64,000 bases of DNA from Roseibium litorale (GCF_014842915.1 NZ_JACYXI010000004.1:62001-126000); one strand, 5' to 3'. Shown: positions 47,317 to 57,070, counted from the first letter of the stretch. Numbers and translations: made by a program. The notes: generated from the sequence alone by a model not told the origin.

Positions 47317-48248
47317 AAGCTCCGTGTGGGACGGTCAAACACACGGCGACCGAACAGCGAGCCGGTGAGATCGACCATCAAACGGGCCGTCCGGCCCCGG
47401 TCATCAAGGAAAGGATTGAGTTCGGCCAGGTCGAGCGAGGTCACCAGACCACTGTCGTGCAGCATCTCCATCACCAAATGGGCCTCCCGGAAGGTTGCCC
47501 CTCCCGGAACGGTGGTGCCCACTGCGGGTGCGGTTTCGGGCTCAAGGAAATCGACATCAAGGCTGACGTGAAGGAGCCCGTCTGCCGCCCGCACCCGTTC
47601 CAGAAACGGTTTCACCAGAGCGGCGACACCGGATTCATCGATCATCCGCATGTCACAGACGCTCACGTCATGAGCCAGCAGAAGATCGCGCTCATGAGGA
47701 TCAATGGATCTTGCGCCCAGGATCATGACATTCGCCGGATCCACCGGATGACGGGGCAGGCCGTTCAAAAGATCCGGAAAACCGGGCAGTCCGCAGGCAA
47801 AGGCAAGGGGTGTACCGTGCAGGTTGCCGCTTTCCGTCGTCTCGAAACTGTGAAAGTCCGAATGGGCATCCAGCCAGAGCACGAAGAGGGGGCGTCCCTT
47901 GGCTGCCGCGGCACTGGCTTGCCCGGCAACCGTGCCCAGCGCGATGGAATGATCTCCACCCATATAGACCGGAAACACCGGCTTTACGCCAAGATCAGCC
48001 GCCGTTGCATGAAGTGCCCGCGTCCATCCGGTCACTTCGGCAAGGTTCTTCAAGACAGGATTGGAATGGGAGATGTCCTGCACTGGCGCCATCTTGAGGT
48101 TGCCGAGATCGCTGACGGAATGGCCGAGCTGAATGAGGGCTTCCTTGAGACCGGCGGTGCGATAGGCATCCGGCCCCATGAGACAGCCCCGCCGCCCCGC
48201 GCCAGCCTCAACAGGGGCTCCAACAAGCACGATCGGGGGCATGGACAC
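47313..48248 (-). CDS. rocF: Arginase
   Basis: Binuclear Mn hydrolase converting arginine to ornithine and urea. 311 residues with the metal-binding sets GGDHSIALG near 101-109, WLDAHSDFHS near 129-138 and SLDVDFLEPE near 230-239. A GTG at 48248 lies 8 bases after an AAGGAGG site and is chosen over the ATG two codons later. The frame is open further upstream to 48338, where no good ribosome site is seen. First gene of the arginine catabolic pair. Confidence 0.94.
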   Translation of the reverse strand: MSMPPIVLVGAPVEAGAGRRGCLMGPDAYRTAGLKEALIQLGHSVSDLGNLKMAPVQDISHSNPVLKNLAEVTGWTRALHATAADLGVKPVFPVYMGGDHSIALGTVAGQASAAAAKGRPLFVLWLDAHSDFHSFETTESGNLHGTPLAFACGLPGFPDLLNGLPRHPVDPANVMILGARSIDPHERDLLLAHDVSVCDMRMIDESGVAALVKPFLERVRAADGLLHVSLDVDFLEPETAPAVGTTVPGGATFREAHLVMEMLHDSGLVTSLDLAELNPFLDDRGRTARLMVDLTGSLFGRRVFDRPTRSF

Positions 48249-48299
48249 AGGGCTTTCCTCCTTAGAAACAAGTCCGGAAAGCATGACAGGCTGAAATGG

Positions 48300-48372
48300 C
48301 GGAGTAAATTCGATCACTTGATCAAAATTGATATCCAACTTATCAAATTGGCAGTCTTATATTTTCGAAATG
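48300..48372. promoter_or_regulatory. AT-rich intergenic control region between arginase and lrp-type genes
   Basis: A local AT-rich patch in otherwise GC-rich DNA with repeated TTGAT/ATCAA elements: TTGATCAA at 48318-48325, TTGATA at 48328-48333 and TATCAA at 48341-48346. Its position in a divergent regulator-target arrangement suggests the Lrp-type protein binds here. No clean -35/-10 pair could be assigned. Confidence 0.45.
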
Positions 48373-48383
48373 GACAGATTCTC

Positions 48384-48836
48384 ATGGATGAACTGGATCT
48401 CCGCCTGATTTCCATCCTGCGTTCCGACGGCCGCCGCTCCGTCTCGGATCTGGCCACCGACCTCAAGGTTTCCCGCGCAACGGTGCGCTCCCGGATGGAA
48501 CGGCTGACCGGTTCTGGGGAAATTCTGGGCTTTACCGCGGTATTGCGGGATGACTGGCGCGATCTGCCGGTCCGGGCCATCATGCTGGTGGAAATTGCGG
48601 GACGGAACACGGATCCCGTGACACGGACCCTGAGCGCCATGACGGAAATCCGCGCCATTCATTCGACCAACGGCAAGTGGGATCTGGTTCTGGAAATCGC
48701 GACCCACGACCTTGCGAGCTTCGATGAGGTGCTCAACCGCATCCGCATGATCGAGGGTATTGCCTCTTCGGAAACCAACCTGCTCCTGTCCACCCGCAAA
48801 GCCCCTGCCGGGCCGTCAGAGAGCTACAAGCTTTGA
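48384..48836 (+). CDS. Lrp/AsnC family transcriptional regulator
   Basis: A 150-residue regulator: winged HTH (MDELDLRLISILRSDGRRSV, with LKVSRATVRSRMERLTGSG as recognition part) followed by an AsnC ligand-binding RAM domain (about 65-140). It is divergent from the arginase-cyclodeaminase pair and is the likely arginine- or ornithine-responsive activator, as with rhizobial and agrobacterial arc/roc operons. The frame is open far upstream, but the conserved start is ATG 48384. Confidence 0.92.
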   Translation: MDELDLRLISILRSDGRRSVSDLATDLKVSRATVRSRMERLTGSGEILGFTAVLRDDWRDLPVRAIMLVEIAGRNTDPVTRTLSAMTEIRAIHSTNGKWDLVLEIATHDLASFDEVLNRIRMIEGIASSETNLLLSTRKAPAGPSESYKL

Positions 48837-48919
48837 CGCAAAGCTCGCAAAACGGGTGGTCTCTGCTGCGGATGCGGGATTAAGGTCAAAGGATACGGAA
48901 AGCCCAAACGGAACTTGCC

Positions 48920-49852
48920 ATGACCAGCCAGCCCAACCTCTCGACCCTGACAGCCAATGCCAAACCGGTGTCTGTTGGCGCCGAAGCGGAGGCAAATTAT
49001 CACGTTGTCCGCCAAACGCTGGAGCGGATCACGAAGACCTGGCGGTCTCAGCCGGATCTGGAGGAACTTGCGCGTGAAGCCGGATTGCAGCCCATCCAGC
49101 TGCAGCGGGTGTTTTCGCGCTGGGCGGGCCTGACACCCAAGCAGTTCCTTCAGGCGATCACCCTGGATCACGCCAAGGCCTTGCTGCGGGACGCGGCCAG
49201 CGTTCTCGACACAAGCTACGAGGTCGGGCTGTCCGGGGCAGGGCGGCTGCACGATCTGTTTGTCACCCATGAAGCCATGACGCCTGGTGACTACAGAAAC
49301 CGCGGCGCGGGCGTGACCTTGAAATATGGCTTTCATCCAAGCCCCTTCGGTCAGGCGCTGCTGATGATAACGGACAGAGGCTTGGCCGGCCTTGCCTTTG
49401 CCGATCCGGGCGAAGAGGACGCAGCCCTTGCGGATATGTGCCAGCGCTGGCCCAAGGCCGTCTATGTTCAGGATCAGGCCGCGACTTCTGCCACAGCAGG
49501 CCGGATCTTCGACCCGGCGCAATGGCAGCCGGAAACGCCGCTGAACATCGTCTTGATCGGCACCGACTTTGAAATCCGGGTCTGGCAAACCCTGTTGAAG
49601 ATCCCCATGGGCAAGGCCACGACCTATTCGGACATTGCCAGCAGCCTTGGCAATCCCAAGGCGTCCCGCGCGGTCGGCACCGCTGTCGGGCGCAATCCGG
49701 TGTCTTTCGTCGTGCCCTGCCACCGGGTTCTCGGCCGCACGGGAGACCTGTGCGGCTATCATTGGGGCCTGACCCGCAAACGGGCAATCCTCGGATGGGA
49801 GAGCGGCTTTGCAGGCCCGGCGCTGGGCGAGAACTCCGGCTTCGGCAGCTAA
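48920..49852 (+). CDS. Ada-like AraC/methylated-DNA-protein cysteine methyltransferase
   Basis: A 310-residue protein with an AraC-type HTH (about 30-125: LEELAREAGLQPIQLQRVF) joined to an O6-methylguanine methyltransferase domain (about 135-298). The acceptor cysteine is in FVVPCHRVLG near 266, preceded by YSDIASSLGNPKASRAVG. The N-terminal Ada zinc domain that takes methyl groups from phosphotriesters is absent, so it can repair bases but cannot be switched on as E. coli Ada is. Adjacent to the lrp-type gene. Confidence 0.9.
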   Translation: MTSQPNLSTLTANAKPVSVGAEAEANYHVVRQTLERITKTWRSQPDLEELAREAGLQPIQLQRVFSRWAGLTPKQFLQAITLDHAKALLRDAASVLDTSYEVGLSGAGRLHDLFVTHEAMTPGDYRNRGAGVTLKYGFHPSPFGQALLMITDRGLAGLAFADPGEEDAALADMCQRWPKAVYVQDQAATSATAGRIFDPAQWQPETPLNIVLIGTDFEIRVWQTLLKIPMGKATTYSDIASSLGNPKASRAVGTAVGRNPVSFVVPCHRVLGRTGDLCGYHWGLTRKRAILGWESGFAGPALGENSGFGS

Positions 49853-49856
49853 AGCT

Positions 49857-51122
49857 TTAAAAAACAGGGCCTTCCGGCATGGGCATATCAGCGGTGATCT
49901 GCCAGCCAAGCGAAGCAATCCGCTCGGCCGCCATTGGCGTGATATCGCCGGTGATCAGGAAGTCTGCGCCATCAGGCGGGAAGGGCAGGGCTTTCAGTCC
50001 CTCGTTCAGATGAACGAAAGCGGAGGCGGTTGCCTCGGTCCAGGCCACCATATCCAGCGGCAGGACAAGCGCCGCCGCACCATCCCGGCGCAGGGCAACC
50101 GGGAAGCCCGCCACCATCCGGATGCTGCCAAGTGACGCAACCTTCTCATTGTAGTAGCGGGTCAGAACGATGCGACGGAGCTGGAAATACGCCTCATCGC
50201 GGGTTTGCGCCTCGGCTGCCTTGGCAGCCAGAAGCTGCAACCCCTCAAGGCTGGACAAGGCCTGCAGCTGATACGCCAGTGTGACACGTTCCGTCGGCGT
50301 ATAGTTCGCGTTGCGGGACAATTCGAAAATAACGTCGTCCGAGATCCGCAGATCCCTGAGAACGGCCACCGAGCGCTGTTCCAGTTCGTTGCGTGTGCTG
50401 TCCACAATCAGGGTGCGCATATTGTCCGCGCCGCTCAGAGCGTTGGTGACGACGCCGCCAGGAATGAGGGCCATGATCGCACTGACGCTCAAGCTTCCGG
50501 CCGTCGAAACGGTTGCCGCCTGATCGAGCTTGGCGGAAAGCGGCGGGTATGTGGTGTAGGGATCAACGCCAAGCTTGAGCGCCAGCTCCCGGCGGGCGCG
50601 GGCCTGGCCGGTGATGGTACGCGCGAGATCGGTCGCCGAGCCCCCTTGACCGGTCACCGCCTCCTCGACCCCCTTGCCAATGCGGGAGAACAACCGTCCG
50701 ACGCCGGAAACCGTGCTTTTCGCCGTACCGATGGGATCGCTGACTGTGCTTTCGACGAAATCAGCCGGCTCCTTGGCTGCTTCCGTCAAGCCATCAAGAA
50801 AGGTCTTCTGGGTTTCAAGCCCTTCAAGGACATGGAGAACCTGAAGCTCGCGGATGCGCAGCTTGACCAGACCGTCTCCGGACAGATGCTCTGTTCCCGT
50901 TGAGGTGCTGATATCATAGAGCCGCATGAACCCATCACTGCGCACAGGTGCTTCCACCTGATATCCGGCACCCGCCTCAACCCCCTCCAGAATAGCCGCC
51001 GGGGTCTGTTCCGGTGGTGTCTCGTATTCGTCGCTGAGGGCAAAAGCCTGGCTTCCCGCGTTCGCCAGCATCAGCGAGGAGGCCAGAATAACAGCAAGGG
51101 AAGATTTCGGGCACATACGCAT
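49857..51122 (-). CDS. Exported protein of unknown function
   Basis: A 421-residue protein with a signal peptide (LAVILASSLMLANAGSQAFA, cleavage about residue 29). The mature part is mostly helical with Ser/Thr/Gly-rich segments (about 115-170: SDPIGTAKSTVSGVGRLFSRIG) and a hydrophobic stretch near 205-225. No family was recognised. It is convergent with the Ada-like gene (4 bases apart) and lies downstream of folC on the same strand after 88 bases. Periplasmic or membrane-associated location is inferred. Confidence 0.75.
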   Translation of the reverse strand: MRMCPKSSLAVILASSLMLANAGSQAFALSDEYETPPEQTPAAILEGVEAGAGYQVEAPVRSDGFMRLYDISTSTGTEHLSGDGLVKLRIRELQVLHVLEGLETQKTFLDGLTEAAKEPADFVESTVSDPIGTAKSTVSGVGRLFSRIGKGVEEAVTGQGGSATDLARTITGQARARRELALKLGVDPYTTYPPLSAKLDQAATVSTAGSLSVSAIMALIPGGVVTNALSGADNMRTLIVDSTRNELEQRSVAVLRDLRISDDVIFELSRNANYTPTERVTLAYQLQALSSLEGLQLLAAKAAEAQTRDEAYFQLRRIVLTRYYNEKVASLGSIRMVAGFPVALRRDGAAALVLPLDMVAWTEATASAFVHLNEGLKALPFPPDGADFLITGDITPMAAERIASLGWQITADMPMPEGPVF

Positions 51123-51210
51123 TAGATCCGTCTCCGTTTGCTCCAGCCCCTAACGCTCCGGTTTGTCGGAAATGCGAACAAAAAGCGGCTTTGACCCGGA
51201 ACTGGCAAAT

Positions 51211-52527
51211 TTAGCGCGGCGGCATACCATTGGCTGCCAGTATCTCCCCCGCAAGATAGAGCGACCCGCAGATCAAGATGCGCGGCGCCTCGCCATCCTT
51301 GGCAGCGCAGGCAACAATGTCGGAAATGGCAGCCTCAACTGTCGCAAAGGGCGTCGCCTCCAGACCGGCCACTCTTGCAAAATCGGCCAGTTCAAAAGGA
51401 TCGCGGCCGTTGTTGGTTGTCGTGATCGGCACCGTTGCCACGTGCCGGACCAGCCCTTCGAAAGGCCGGAAGAAGCCAACAGGATCCTTGGTCGTCAGCA
51501 TGCCGGAGATCATGTAGAGCGGACGCGGAGCACGCTCCTCCTGCTCGCCCATGAAGGCCGCAATGGTGACGCCCGCACCTGGATTGTGACCGCCGTCGAG
51601 CCAGACTTCCGATCCGACAGGGCACTTGTCGATGAGCGGGCCGTGCATAAGCGGCTGAAGCCGCCCAGGCCAGTTGATGGCTTTCAGCCCCTTCGCCGCG
51701 ACCTGTTCGCCAGGCCATAAACCTGCAGCCTTCACTGCGGCGATCGCCATACCGGCATTGATGATCTGATGGTTTCCGATCAAAGACGGCATGGGCAGAT
51801 CGAACAGGCCGTCATCGTCCTGAAAGGCCAAACGTCCCTGATCGGGAACCGCTGTAAAGTCCTGGCCGAAACGCTGCAACGGCGCGCGTTTGCGGGCAGC
51901 CTCGCGCTCAATCACCTTGAGGACCTCGTCCTCCTGTGGCGCAACGACTGCCGGACACCCTTGCTTGATGATCGCCGCCTTTTCTGCAGCGATGTCGGCC
52001 AGGCGGTCACCGAGATACTTTTCGTGATCCATGGAAATCGGCGTGATCACCGACACGAGCGGCGCGTCGATCACATTGGTCGCATCCAGACGCCCGCCGA
52101 GCCCGACTTCGAGCAACAGAACATCCGCGGGGTTTTCCGCAAACAGCCAAAAGGCAGCCGCCGTGGTGATTTCGAAAAAGGTGATTTCTTCCCCGCCATT
52201 GGCGTCTTCACAGACGTTGAGCGCCTTGAACAGCTGCGGATCGGATACGAACTCTCCGGTCGTGCCAATCCGGATCCGCTCGTTGAAAGACACCAGATGC
52301 GGCGAGGTGTAGACATGGCAGCGCTTGCCGGAGGCTTCCAGAATCGCCCGCATGGTTGCGGTCACAGATCCCTTGCCGTTCGTGCCGGCAATGTGAATGA
52401 CCGGTGGCAACCGCTTTTCGGGCGAGCCCAAGGCCTTCAGCAGCCGGTGCATGCGGCCCAGGGAAAGATCGATTTCCTTCGGATGCAAAGCCAGCAAACG
52501 ATCAAGGATGGCGGTGATTTGATCCAA
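51211..52527 (-). CDS. folC: Bifunctional folylpolyglutamate/dihydrofolate synthase
   Basis: Adds glutamate to dihydropteroate and extends the polyglutamate tail of folates. 438 residues from the chosen start. The Mur-ligase-type P-loop VIHIAGTNGKGSVTATM is near 41-57, with YTSPHLVSFNERIRI near 76-90 and DGGHNPGAG near 310. A TTG at 52527 after GAGGG gives the family-like start MDQITAILDRLLALHPKEID; a GTG at 52572 is the alternative. Downstream of accD, as in many alphaproteobacteria. Confidence 0.94.
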   Translation of the reverse strand: MDQITAILDRLLALHPKEIDLSLGRMHRLLKALGSPEKRLPPVIHIAGTNGKGSVTATMRAILEASGKRCHVYTSPHLVSFNERIRIGTTGEFVSDPQLFKALNVCEDANGGEEITFFEITTAAAFWLFAENPADVLLLEVGLGGRLDATNVIDAPLVSVITPISMDHEKYLGDRLADIAAEKAAIIKQGCPAVVAPQEDEVLKVIEREAARKRAPLQRFGQDFTAVPDQGRLAFQDDDGLFDLPMPSLIGNHQIINAGMAIAAVKAAGLWPGEQVAAKGLKAINWPGRLQPLMHGPLIDKCPVGSEVWLDGGHNPGAGVTIAAFMGEQEERAPRPLYMISGMLTTKDPVGFFRPFEGLVRHVATVPITTTNNGRDPFELADFARVAGLEATPFATVEAAISDIVACAAKDGEAPRILICGSLYLAGEILAANGMPPR

Positions 52528-52657
52528 GGCGCCCTCGCGGATCCTGTGGCGGAATGGGCACAGAACATACACTGCACCCGTTCTCTTGTATTTCTATACG
52601 CGCCTCATGGTGCCACCGGAGCAAATCTCCGGCAGACCATTATCAGGCCGCTCCGTT

Positions 52658-53563
52658 TCAGGCGGCAGAGTCCGCCGCAACCTTCTCCGGTCCTGGCAGA
52701 GCCGGAAGCTCGATTTCGCGCTTCATCAGGATGTCGCAGATGGTCGAAATCGTCTTCTTCATGTCGTGGCGCTTGACCACCATGTCGACCATGCCGTGAT
52801 CCAGCAGGTATTCAGCGCTCTGGAAATCTTCCGGCAGCTTCTCGCGGATGGTCTGTTCGATCACGCGGCGGCCTGCAAAGCCGATCTGCGCACCCGGCTC
52901 GGCAATATGAACATCGCCCAGCATCGCATAGGAGGCGGAAACACCGCCAGTCGTCGGATTGGTCAGAACCACAATATAGGGCAGGCCGGCTTCGCGCAGC
53001 ATCTGAATACCGACCGTCGTGCGCGGCATCTGCATCAGCGACAGGATGCCTTCCTGCATACGGGCACCACCGGAGGCAGCAAAGAGCACAAACGGGGTGC
53101 GCGCTTCGACAGCCGCCATCATGCCGGTAAGGATTGCTTCACCGGCAGCCATTCCGAGAGATCCGCCCATGAAGGCAAAATCCTGAACGGCAGCCGTCAG
53201 CGGCGCGCCATTCACGAGGCCCTTGCCCACCAGAACGGCATCCTCTTCACCGGTCTTGGTGCGGTATTCCTTGAGACGGTCGGCATAGCGCTTGGTGTCG
53301 CGGAACTTCAGCGGATCGGCGTGAACTTCCGGCGTTGCAATATTGTCGTAGGTGCCGTCGTCGAAGAGGTTTTCCAGGCGCTTGCGGCCCGGCATCTTCA
53401 TGTGATGGCCGGAGTTCGGCACGACCCAGAGGTTTGCTTCCAGATCCCGGTGGAAGACCATTTCACCCGTTTCCGGGCACTTGATCCAGAGGTTTTCCGG
53501 CACATCGCGCTTCTTAAGAAGGTCGCGGATTTTGGGCCGTACAAGGGAGTTGATCCAGTTCAC
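52658..53563 (-). CDS. accD: Acetyl-CoA carboxylase carboxyltransferase subunit beta
   Basis: With AccA forms the carboxyltransferase that makes malonyl-CoA. 301 residues; the crotonase-like core shows [13 protein letters not shown] near 131-143, [10 protein letters not shown] near 163-172 and [17 protein letters not shown] near 203-219. The N-terminal zinc ribbon is degenerate: at [11 protein letters not shown] and [10 protein letters not shown] only one of the four zinc cysteines remains. The same loss is seen in rhizobial AccD. Between trpA and folC. Confidence 0.95.
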   Translation of the reverse strand: MNWINSLVRPKIRDLLKKRDVPENLWIKCPETGEMVFHRDLEANLWVVPNSGHHMKMPGRKRLENLFDDGTYDNIATPEVHADPLKFRDTKRYADRLKEYRTKTGEEDAVLVGKGLVNGAPLTAAVQDFAFMGGSLGMAAGEAILTGMMAAVEARTPFVLFAASGGARMQEGILSLMQMPRTTVGIQMLREAGLPYIVVLTNPTTGGVSASYAMLGDVHIAEPGAQIGFAGRRVIEQTIREKLPEDFQSAEYLLDHGMVDMVVKRHDMKKTISTICDILMKREIELPALPGPEKVAADSAA

Positions 53564-53655
53564 GAGGTCTCGTCCATTTTGTTACGCGTCTGCTTTTTGC
53601 ACGAAACAGATACAGGTTCCGCGCGTTGCAGACATCAAATTGGGTTCGGATCCGC

Positions 53656-54489
53656 TCAGGCGCCACGCGCCCGGGCAACACCGCCAGCCAGCGATGCAAC
53701 GAGATCCGTCACTGCTGCGACAGTATTGTCCGTTGCCTTTCCGGCATCATCAAGGCTGTCACGGATTGCATTGACCAATACCGAGCCGACAACCACGCCA
53801 TCCGCGTTCTTGCCGATTGCGGCCGCATCATCCGCTGTCTTCACACCAAAACCAACAGCAACCGGCAGATCCGTGTGCGACTTGATCCGGGCAACAGCCG
53901 CGGAGACGTCGGTGGCATTCAGGTTGCTGGATCCAGTGATACCGGTCACCGAGACATAATAGACAAAGCCGGAGGTGTTGGCGAGGACTGCCGGAAGACG
54001 CTTTTCATCGGTCGTCGGCGTTGCAAGGCGGATGAAGTTGACGCCGGCTTCCACTGCGGGAATGCAAAGCTCGTCATCGGCTTCCGGCGGAATGTCCACG
54101 ACGATCAAGCCATCGACGCCAGCTTCACGGGCGTCAACGACGAACTTCTTCGGATCGCGGACGTAGATGGGATTATAATAGCCCATGAGAATGATGGGCG
54201 TGTCCTGATCCTGCTCGCGGAAACGGCGGACCATCTGGAAAGTCTTTTCCATGGTCTGGCCCGCAGCCAGCGCACGCTGGGTGGCAAGCTGGATCGGAAT
54301 ACCTTCAGCCATGGGATCGGAGAAGGGCATGCCGAGCTCGATAACATCGGCTCCGGCAGCCGGAAGCGCATTCAAGATCGCCTGCGAGGTTTCCAGATCC
54401 GGGTCGCCTGCGGTGATGAAGGTCACCAAGGCCGGACGTTCCTGATCCGCACACGCCTTGAAGCGGCGATCGATACGCGTTTCCGTCAT
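53656..54489 (-). CDS. trpA: Tryptophan synthase alpha subunit
   Basis: Cleaves indole-3-glycerol phosphate to indole, which is channelled to TrpB. 277 residues with both catalytic acids in [15 protein letters not shown] near 50-64 (Glu and Asp), ITAGDPD near 25-31 and VGFGVK near 214. It is separated from trpB by a DUF1127 gene and a terminator, so it probably relies on a different promoter from trpFB. accD follows after 92 bases. Confidence 0.97.
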   Translation of the reverse strand: MTETRIDRRFKACADQERPALVTFITAGDPDLETSQAILNALPAAGADVIELGMPFSDPMAEGIPIQLATQRALAAGQTMEKTFQMVRRFREQDQDTPIILMGYYNPIYVRDPKKFVVDAREAGVDGLIVVDIPPEADDELCIPAVEAGVNFIRLATPTTDEKRLPAVLANTSGFVYYVSVTGITGSSNLNATDVSAAVARIKSHTDLPVAVGFGVKTADDAAAIGKNADGVVVGSVLVNAIRDSLDDAGKATDNTVAAVTDLVASLAGGVARARGA

Positions 54490-54605
54490 GAATTCTCTAC
54501 CCTGCTTTTAGGCAAAGCCAGCATGTGGCGGCTTTCACATCCGGTTGGATGTAGGGGGCAGGGTCCCCCGCTGTCAATCCGCCTTGCACCTTCGGAGCCG
54601 GAATT

Positions 54606-54635
54606 CCGGCAACGGCTCACCAGAGCCGCTGCCGG
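54606..54635 (-). terminator. Hairpin between the DUF1127 gene and trpA
   Basis: CCGGCA (54606) and CGGCTC (54613) pair with GAGCCG (54623) and TGCCGG (54630-54635) around ACCA, a 12-bp stem with one mismatch. On the minus strand no U-run follows, so full termination is doubtful; it may only attenuate read-through into trpA or protect the upstream mRNA. Confidence 0.45.
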
Positions 54636-54660
54636 AACCGTTCAGAACGATGCGACAGTC

Positions 54661-54885
54661 TTAGCGGACGTCGTAGACGCGGGCGTAGACGGTGTGGCTG
54701 ATGTCACAGCGCTTCAGACCCATCGCGGCAAGCTCGGAGTCACTCATGACGGAGAGTTCGCTGTAGAGAGCCTTGGCAGCACGTGCGCGGCCGAACTCTT
54801 CAAAAATCGCCAGCAGCGACGTGCCCGCATGAGAGAAAGCGCTTGCGACTGCTTCAAACGGAGAAGAAGAAACTGAGATAGCCAT
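54661..54885 (-). CDS. DUF1127 small protein
   Basis: A 74-residue protein ending in a DUF1127 domain (about 32-70: R-A-x-x-A-L-Y-S-E-L, MSDSELAAMGLKRCDI), a short arginine-containing family. In alphaproteobacteria DUF1127 proteins are often stress-induced and have been linked to sRNA and RNA metabolism and phosphate uptake in some species. ATG 54885 follows a GGGG-type ribosome site; upstream in-frame codons lie in the leader. It sits between trpB and trpA with its own promoter. Confidence 0.88.
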   Translation of the reverse strand: MAISVSSSPFEAVASAFSHAGTSLLAIFEEFGRARAAKALYSELSVMSDSELAAMGLKRCDISHTVYARVYDVR

Positions 54886-54970
54886 GGGATATGCCCCTTG
54901 TCCTGGAGGTTCAAGGAAGATCCGGGCCCTTTTGGGGTCGTGTTCGGGTCTGTCCGTCTGTGTTGACCCT

Positions 54971-54998
54971 AAGATAGCCCTCTCATGCTGCATCGCAA
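54971..54998 (-). promoter_or_regulatory. Likely promoter of the DUF1127 gene
   Basis: On the minus strand TTGCGA (54998-54993) and TATCTT (54976-54971) are spaced by 16 bases, 86 bases upstream of the ATG. It lies after the trpB terminator and would also drive trpA, accD and folC if the next hairpin is read through. Confidence 0.5.
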
Positions 54999-55057
54999 CA
55001 CACACGATTGCGCAGCAGCATTGCGGTTTTGGAATGGGTGCCCAGGAGAGAGCAGAC

Positions 55058-55087
55058 AAAAAAACGCGGCCGGAGACCAGCCGCGTT
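55058..55087 (-). terminator. Intrinsic terminator of trpB
   Basis: An 8-bp stem, AACGCGGC (55063-55070) with GCCGCGTT (55080-55087), and a 9-base loop. On the minus strand a run of seven T follows (55064-55058). It starts 25 bases after the trpB stop. Confidence 0.88.
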
Positions 55088-55111
55088 CTCAGGTTTCAGC
55101 GGAAAAGACCT

Positions 55112-56326
55112 TTAGAGATCAAAGCCCAGCATGTTGCCGACAGTGAACACGTCCTTGTCACCACGACCGCATAGGTTCATCACGATGATCTGGTCCTTGC
55201 TCATGGTCGGGGCCAGTTTCATCACGTGCGCCAGCGCATGGGCAGGCTCCAGAGCAGGAATGATACCCTCGACCTTGGTCAGCAGCTGGAACGCCTCCAA
55301 CGCCTCGTCATCCATGATCGGCACATAGTTTACCCGGCCGATTTCCTTGAGCCAGGAATGCTCCGGTCCGATCCCCGGATAGTCAAGGCCTGCGGAAATC
55401 GAGTGGCCTTCGAGGATCTGGCCATCGTCGTCCTGAAGCAGGTAGGTGCGGTTGCCATGGAGAACGCCAGGCTTGCCTGCGGTCAGCGATGCGCAATGCT
55501 CTTCGCCCTCAAGGCCACGGCCACCGGCTTCCACGCCGTAGATCTTCACGCCGTCGTCGTCGAGGAACGGATGGAACAGGCCGATGGCATTGGACCCACC
55601 GCCCACAGCTGCCACCAGCGCATCCGGCAGACGGCCTTCAGCTTCCAGCATTTGCTCGCGGGTTTCCGCACCGATGACCGACTGGAAGTCACGCACCATT
55701 TCCGGATAGGGGTGCGGGCCAGCCGCCGTGCCGATCAGATAATAGGTGTCATCGACATTGGTCACCCAATCGCGCAGAGCCTCGTTCATGGCATCCTTCA
55801 GGGTGCCTGCACCAGCCGTGACCGGAACGATCTCCGCGCCCAGAAGCTTCATGCGGAAGACGTTGGGCTTCTGCCGCTCAACGTCGGTCGCGCCCATATA
55901 GACAACGCAGGGCAGGCCAAAGCGGGCACAGACCGTAGCCGTGGCGACACCGTGCTGGCCTGCACCGGTTTCCGCGATGATGCGGGTCTTGCCCATCCGC
56001 TTGGCCAGAAGGATCTGCCCCAGGCAATTGTTGATCTTGTGCGACCCGGTGTGGTTCAGCTCGTCGCGCTTGAAATAAATCTTCGCGCCTCCGAGATGCT
56101 CCGTCAGCCGCTCGGCAAAATACAGCGGCGAAGGACGGCCGGTATAGTGCTTGTTCAGATGGGCAATCTCGGCAGCAAATTCCGGATCGGCCTTGGCGGC
56201 CTCATAGGCCTGTTCCAGGTCAAGGATCAGCGGCATCAGAGTCTCGGCCACGTACCGGCCGCCGAAAATGCCAAAATGGCCACGTTCATCCGGTCCGTTA
56301 CGCATGCTGTTTGCCAGCGACGTCAT
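55112..56326 (-). CDS. trpB: Tryptophan synthase beta subunit
   Basis: PLP enzyme joining indole and serine to tryptophan. 404 residues; [16 protein letters not shown] near 85-100 holds the PLP lysine, [11 protein letters not shown] near 119-129 the catalytic glutamate loop, and [12 protein letters not shown] near 237-248 the phosphate site. TrpB1 type. Its start overlaps the trpF stop by 4 bases and a strong terminator follows it. Confidence 0.98.
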   Translation of the reverse strand: MTSLANSMRNGPDERGHFGIFGGRYVAETLMPLILDLEQAYEAAKADPEFAAEIAHLNKHYTGRPSPLYFAERLTEHLGGAKIYFKRDELNHTGSHKINNCLGQILLAKRMGKTRIIAETGAGQHGVATATVCARFGLPCVVYMGATDVERQKPNVFRMKLLGAEIVPVTAGAGTLKDAMNEALRDWVTNVDDTYYLIGTAAGPHPYPEMVRDFQSVIGAETREQMLEAEGRLPDALVAAVGGGSNAIGLFHPFLDDDGVKIYGVEAGGRGLEGEEHCASLTAGKPGVLHGNRTYLLQDDDGQILEGHSISAGLDYPGIGPEHSWLKEIGRVNYVPIMDDEALEAFQLLTKVEGIIPALEPAHALAHVMKLAPTMSKDQIIVMNLCGRGDKDVFTVGNMLGFDL

Positions 56327-56991
56327 TGCTCGATACTCCCAAACACATTGGCGCTCCGGGCTGCTGCCACGAAGGCTCGAATAAGTTCACTGTCCTTGAC
56401 GCCTTTCTCCCGCTCAACACCGGAAGACGCGTCGATGGCGCTCACGCCGCTCTGGGCAATCGCCTCCGCCACATTGGCAGCATCCAGCCCCCCGGAAAGC
56501 ATGAAGGGCTTTCCCAGGTCAAGGCCTTTCAGGAGCGTCCAGTCATAGGACACACCGTTCCCGCCGGGTCTGTCAGATCCCGCGGGCGGCTTGGCGTCAA
56601 ACAGAAACCTGTCAACCACGGGAACATAGGCTTGCGCCTTTTCAAGATCAGCCCGCTCGGAAACGCCCATCGCCTTCATGATCTTCTGAGGGAAGGCACT
56701 CTTGGTAACCGCGCAATATTCCGGACTTTCCTGGCCGTGGAACTGAAACCAGTCCGGACGGACCAGCTCGTTGATCCGGGACAAGCCGTCGAAATCCATA
56801 TCCACGGTCAAGGCAACAATTTCAGCCTTGCCCCGCGCCTGATCCGCCAGCTTGCAGGCATCCATCAAGGTCACGTGACGCGGGCTCTTGGGGAAGAACA
56901 CCAGCCCGATCATATCCGCACCGGCGTCCAGCGCCGTCTGCATGGTCTCTTCGGTCGAGAGGCCGCAGATTTTGATAATGAGTTTGCTCAT
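56323..56991 (-). CDS. trpF: Phosphoribosylanthranilate isomerase
   Basis: Amadori isomerase of tryptophan synthesis. 222 residues; catalytic Cys in [11 protein letters not shown] near 5-15 and FVPKSPRHV-like [11 protein letters not shown] near 33-43, with Asp in [16 protein letters not shown] near 134-149. First gene of trpFB, divergent from the parDE pair. Confidence 0.96.
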   Translation of the reverse strand: MSKLIIKICGLSTEETMQTALDAGADMIGLVFFPKSPRHVTLMDACKLADQARGKAEIVALTVDMDFDGLSRINELVRPDWFQFHGQESPEYCAVTKSAFPQKIMKAMGVSERADLEKAQAYVPVVDRFLFDAKPPAGSDRPGGNGVSYDWTLLKGLDLGKPFMLSGGLDAANVAEAIAQSGVSAIDASSGVEREKGVKDSELIRAFVAAARSANVFGSIEQ

Positions 56992-57070
56992 GAGATCTTT
57001 CTAACGGCCGGATCATCGAATTGCATCAGGTAATCGCGACAAAAGGGTCTCTGCGCAGCTAACGAGAATT

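Noticed and set aside
47457..48383. Long in-frame upstream extension of the Lrp-type gene
   Set aside because: It would run antisense through arginase; the conserved winged-helix start at 48384 is clear.
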